From Gonium pectorale (lineage: Eukaryota; Chlorophyta; Chlorophyceae; Chlamydomonadales; Volvocaceae), in the NCBI GenBank assembly GCA_001584585.1, contig LSYV01000112.1, positions 60,479 through 105,764 of the forward strand: a DNA stretch of 45,286 bases, read 5' to 3'. Positions 44,872-45,286 of the stretch are shown here, in pieces (the first letter of the stretch is position 1; each line of letters starts with the position of its first letter). The position numbers and the translations under genes were made by a program. The notes under the pieces are model-generated. The model made no database searches and had not been told where the DNA came from. It saw only the letters and a program-made list of their open reading frames with translations.

Positions 44872-45286
44872 GGCGTGCCTTTTCAGTCGTGAGCAACCAG
44901 TACAACTTGTTACGTGGTTCAACCAGATACTCGCTGAGCAGTCTAAAGCCTGAAGAGCTGAAGCAGACATAAGCCTCAAGCGCTGGTTTTCTTCTGCCTG
45001 TAACCTTCGAGGCACTACTTTGGGTCTCTCTCCCTGGGTTGGGACTTAACGCACGTAGCACAAAGGCAACGGACCAGTGCACGGTGCTCTCCCTCCCCCT
45101 GTCCGAGATCCCCTCGCCGCCCTCGGCTCAAGATCCCGAGCATCGGCCCAAGTCCCTTCATTGAGAAGGACTCAAGAGTGAAGGCTAGGCGTTAGGTGGA
45201 AACGGCTGCGGTTGTTAGGTGGAAAACGTGCGTGGATTTGGATTCAGGAGGACCCGTGGGTCAGCCACACTTCAGGCGACCCGTTA

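Larger units (their letters stand above)
44417..45286. other. Right-end flank with promoter-like or LTR-like sequence
   Basis: No protein gene is supported. The first part is the ankyrin gene 3' flank. From about 44718 a promoter-like block begins: two 23-bp direct repeats, a TATATAA box and, about 130 bp on, another TGTAA (44999-45003). A TATA box followed this closely by a poly(A) signal is typical of an LTR, but it also fits the promoter and leader of a gene beyond the window. Confidence 0.4.

Noticed and set aside
1..45286. tRNA or rRNA genes, CRISPR arrays, telomeric repeats
   Set aside because: None could be recognised on either strand; the short direct repeats are minisatellites without spacer structure.

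Overview
This window reads as nuclear DNA of a green alga of the Chlamydomonas/Volvox lineage. The GC content is high, and genes are split into many short exons by introns that mostly start GTGAGT, GTGGGT or GTACGG. Proteins are rich in Ala, Gly and Ser tracts, and there are GT microsatellites and TGTAA-type polyadenylation signals. I cannot name the species. No rRNA, tRNA, CRISPR array, bacterial operon or complete transposon was seen. Gene models below were assembled by hand from splice sites, reading phase and family similarity.

Six protein genes are supported. (1) 1296-5906, + strand, 12 exons, 688 aa: a P-loop ATPase of a family I do not recognise. (2) 8169-16814, - strand, 17 exons, 869 aa: an AzgA-type purine permease with a long low-complexity C-terminal tail. 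(3) 18292-25240, - strand, 12 exons, 754 aa: a TruA/PUS1-type tRNA pseudouridine synthase with an acidic insertion. (4) 25758-27238, - strand, 3 exons, 246 aa: a secreted GILT-family protein that has lost one redox cysteine. (5) 27599-38634, + strand, about 15 exons, about 1257 aa: an SCY1-like (SCYL2-type) pseudokinase. (6) 40577-44416, + strand, 11 exons, 453 aa: a predicted membrane-anchored coiled-coil plus ankyrin-repeat protein.

Layout: gene 1 converges on gene 2 across 2.3 kb of gene-free, palindrome-rich sequence. Genes 2, 3 and 4 follow each other on the minus strand. Genes 4 and 5 diverge from a shared 360-bp promoter interval. A 1.9-kb gap separates genes 5 and 6. The right end holds a TATA box with duplicated 23-bp upstream repeats, either the promoter of a further gene or part of an LTR. 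The genes look like an ordinary eukaryotic assortment (purine uptake, tRNA modification, lumenal redox, clathrin-linked trafficking) rather than one pathway.

The most unusual items are the unidentified ATPase with a GC-AG intron, a long inverted repeat in the last SCYL2 intron, a roughly 45-bp motif dispersed four times in introns and a gene flank, two long perfect palindromes in introns, the cysteine-deficient GILT protein, and two sites in the SCYL2 gene where the reading frame slips inside G-rich tracts.
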